From positions 762 to 5,805 of the forward strand of contig DGRY01000014.1 of NCBI GenBank assembly GCA_002391185.1: 5,044 bases of DNA, written 5' to 3'. The translations under genes and the position numbers were made by a program. The first letter of the stretch is position 1, and each line of letters starts with the position of its first letter. Positions 5,042 to 5,044 of this stretch are shown here, in pieces. The DNA is from Prevotella sp. UBA4376. GTDB lineage: Bacteria > Bacteroidota > Bacteroidia > Bacteroidales > Bacteroidaceae. Below the pieces are notes generated by a model that had not been told where the DNA came from, made no database searches, and saw only the letters and a list, made by a program, of their open reading frames with translations.

Positions 5042-5044
5042 AAG

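Larger units (their letters stand above)
4674..5044. other. 371-base non-coding region upstream of galM
   Basis: No credible ORF on either strand. From galM outward it holds an AT-rich leader, a 12-bp palindrome, a cluster of GTGTA/TACAC words and short inverted repeats, a TTCGC-AA-GCGAA palindrome, a large cloverleaf-like inverted repeat, and a more GC-rich pair of small palindromes at the right edge. The operon promoter and AraR operator are expected here, but I found no clear match to the Bacteroidetes promoter pattern TTTG with TAnnTTTG about 20 bases later. Confidence 0.8.

Overview
The window looks like part of an L-arabinose utilisation locus from a Bacteroidetes genome, most likely Prevotella or a relative. 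The evidence is AT-rich intergenic DNA, no strong Shine-Dalgarno sequences, a galactose-mutarotase-type protein with a lipoprotein signal, and above all a Nudix-domain AraR regulator beside araD, an arrangement known from gut Bacteroides. Species assignment is inference.

All four genes lie on the minus strand, so transcription runs from high to low coordinates: aldose 1-epimerase (galM-type, 4673 to 3426), a sodium/solute symporter of the SSS family (3265 to 1304), the AraR-type regulator (1073 to 396), and the first 109 codons of L-ribulose-5-phosphate 4-epimerase (araD, 328 to the window edge). The proposed chain is as follows. The exported mutarotase interconverts sugar anomers outside the cytoplasm, the symporter imports the sugar with sodium, AraR senses arabinose, and AraD completes conversion to D-xylulose-5-phosphate. 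The isomerase (araA) and kinase (araB) are not in the window and probably lie beyond the left edge.

The intergenic DNA is unusually structured. Between galM and the symporter is a 71-nt two-tier hairpin whose outer stem is completed by a G.U pair only in the minus-strand transcript. After the symporter is an 8-bp hairpin capped by C(UUCG)G. Upstream of araR are four tandem 11-bp TATA-rich repeats and a wide inverted repeat. Upstream of galM are several small palindromes. About 200 bases upstream of galM is a 127-nt cloverleaf-like inverted repeat flanked by a 7-bp direct repeat. This last element is the least explained part of the window. I found no tRNA, rRNA, CRISPR array, transposase or plus-strand gene, and no convincing Bacteroidetes promoter (TTTG / TAnnTTTG).
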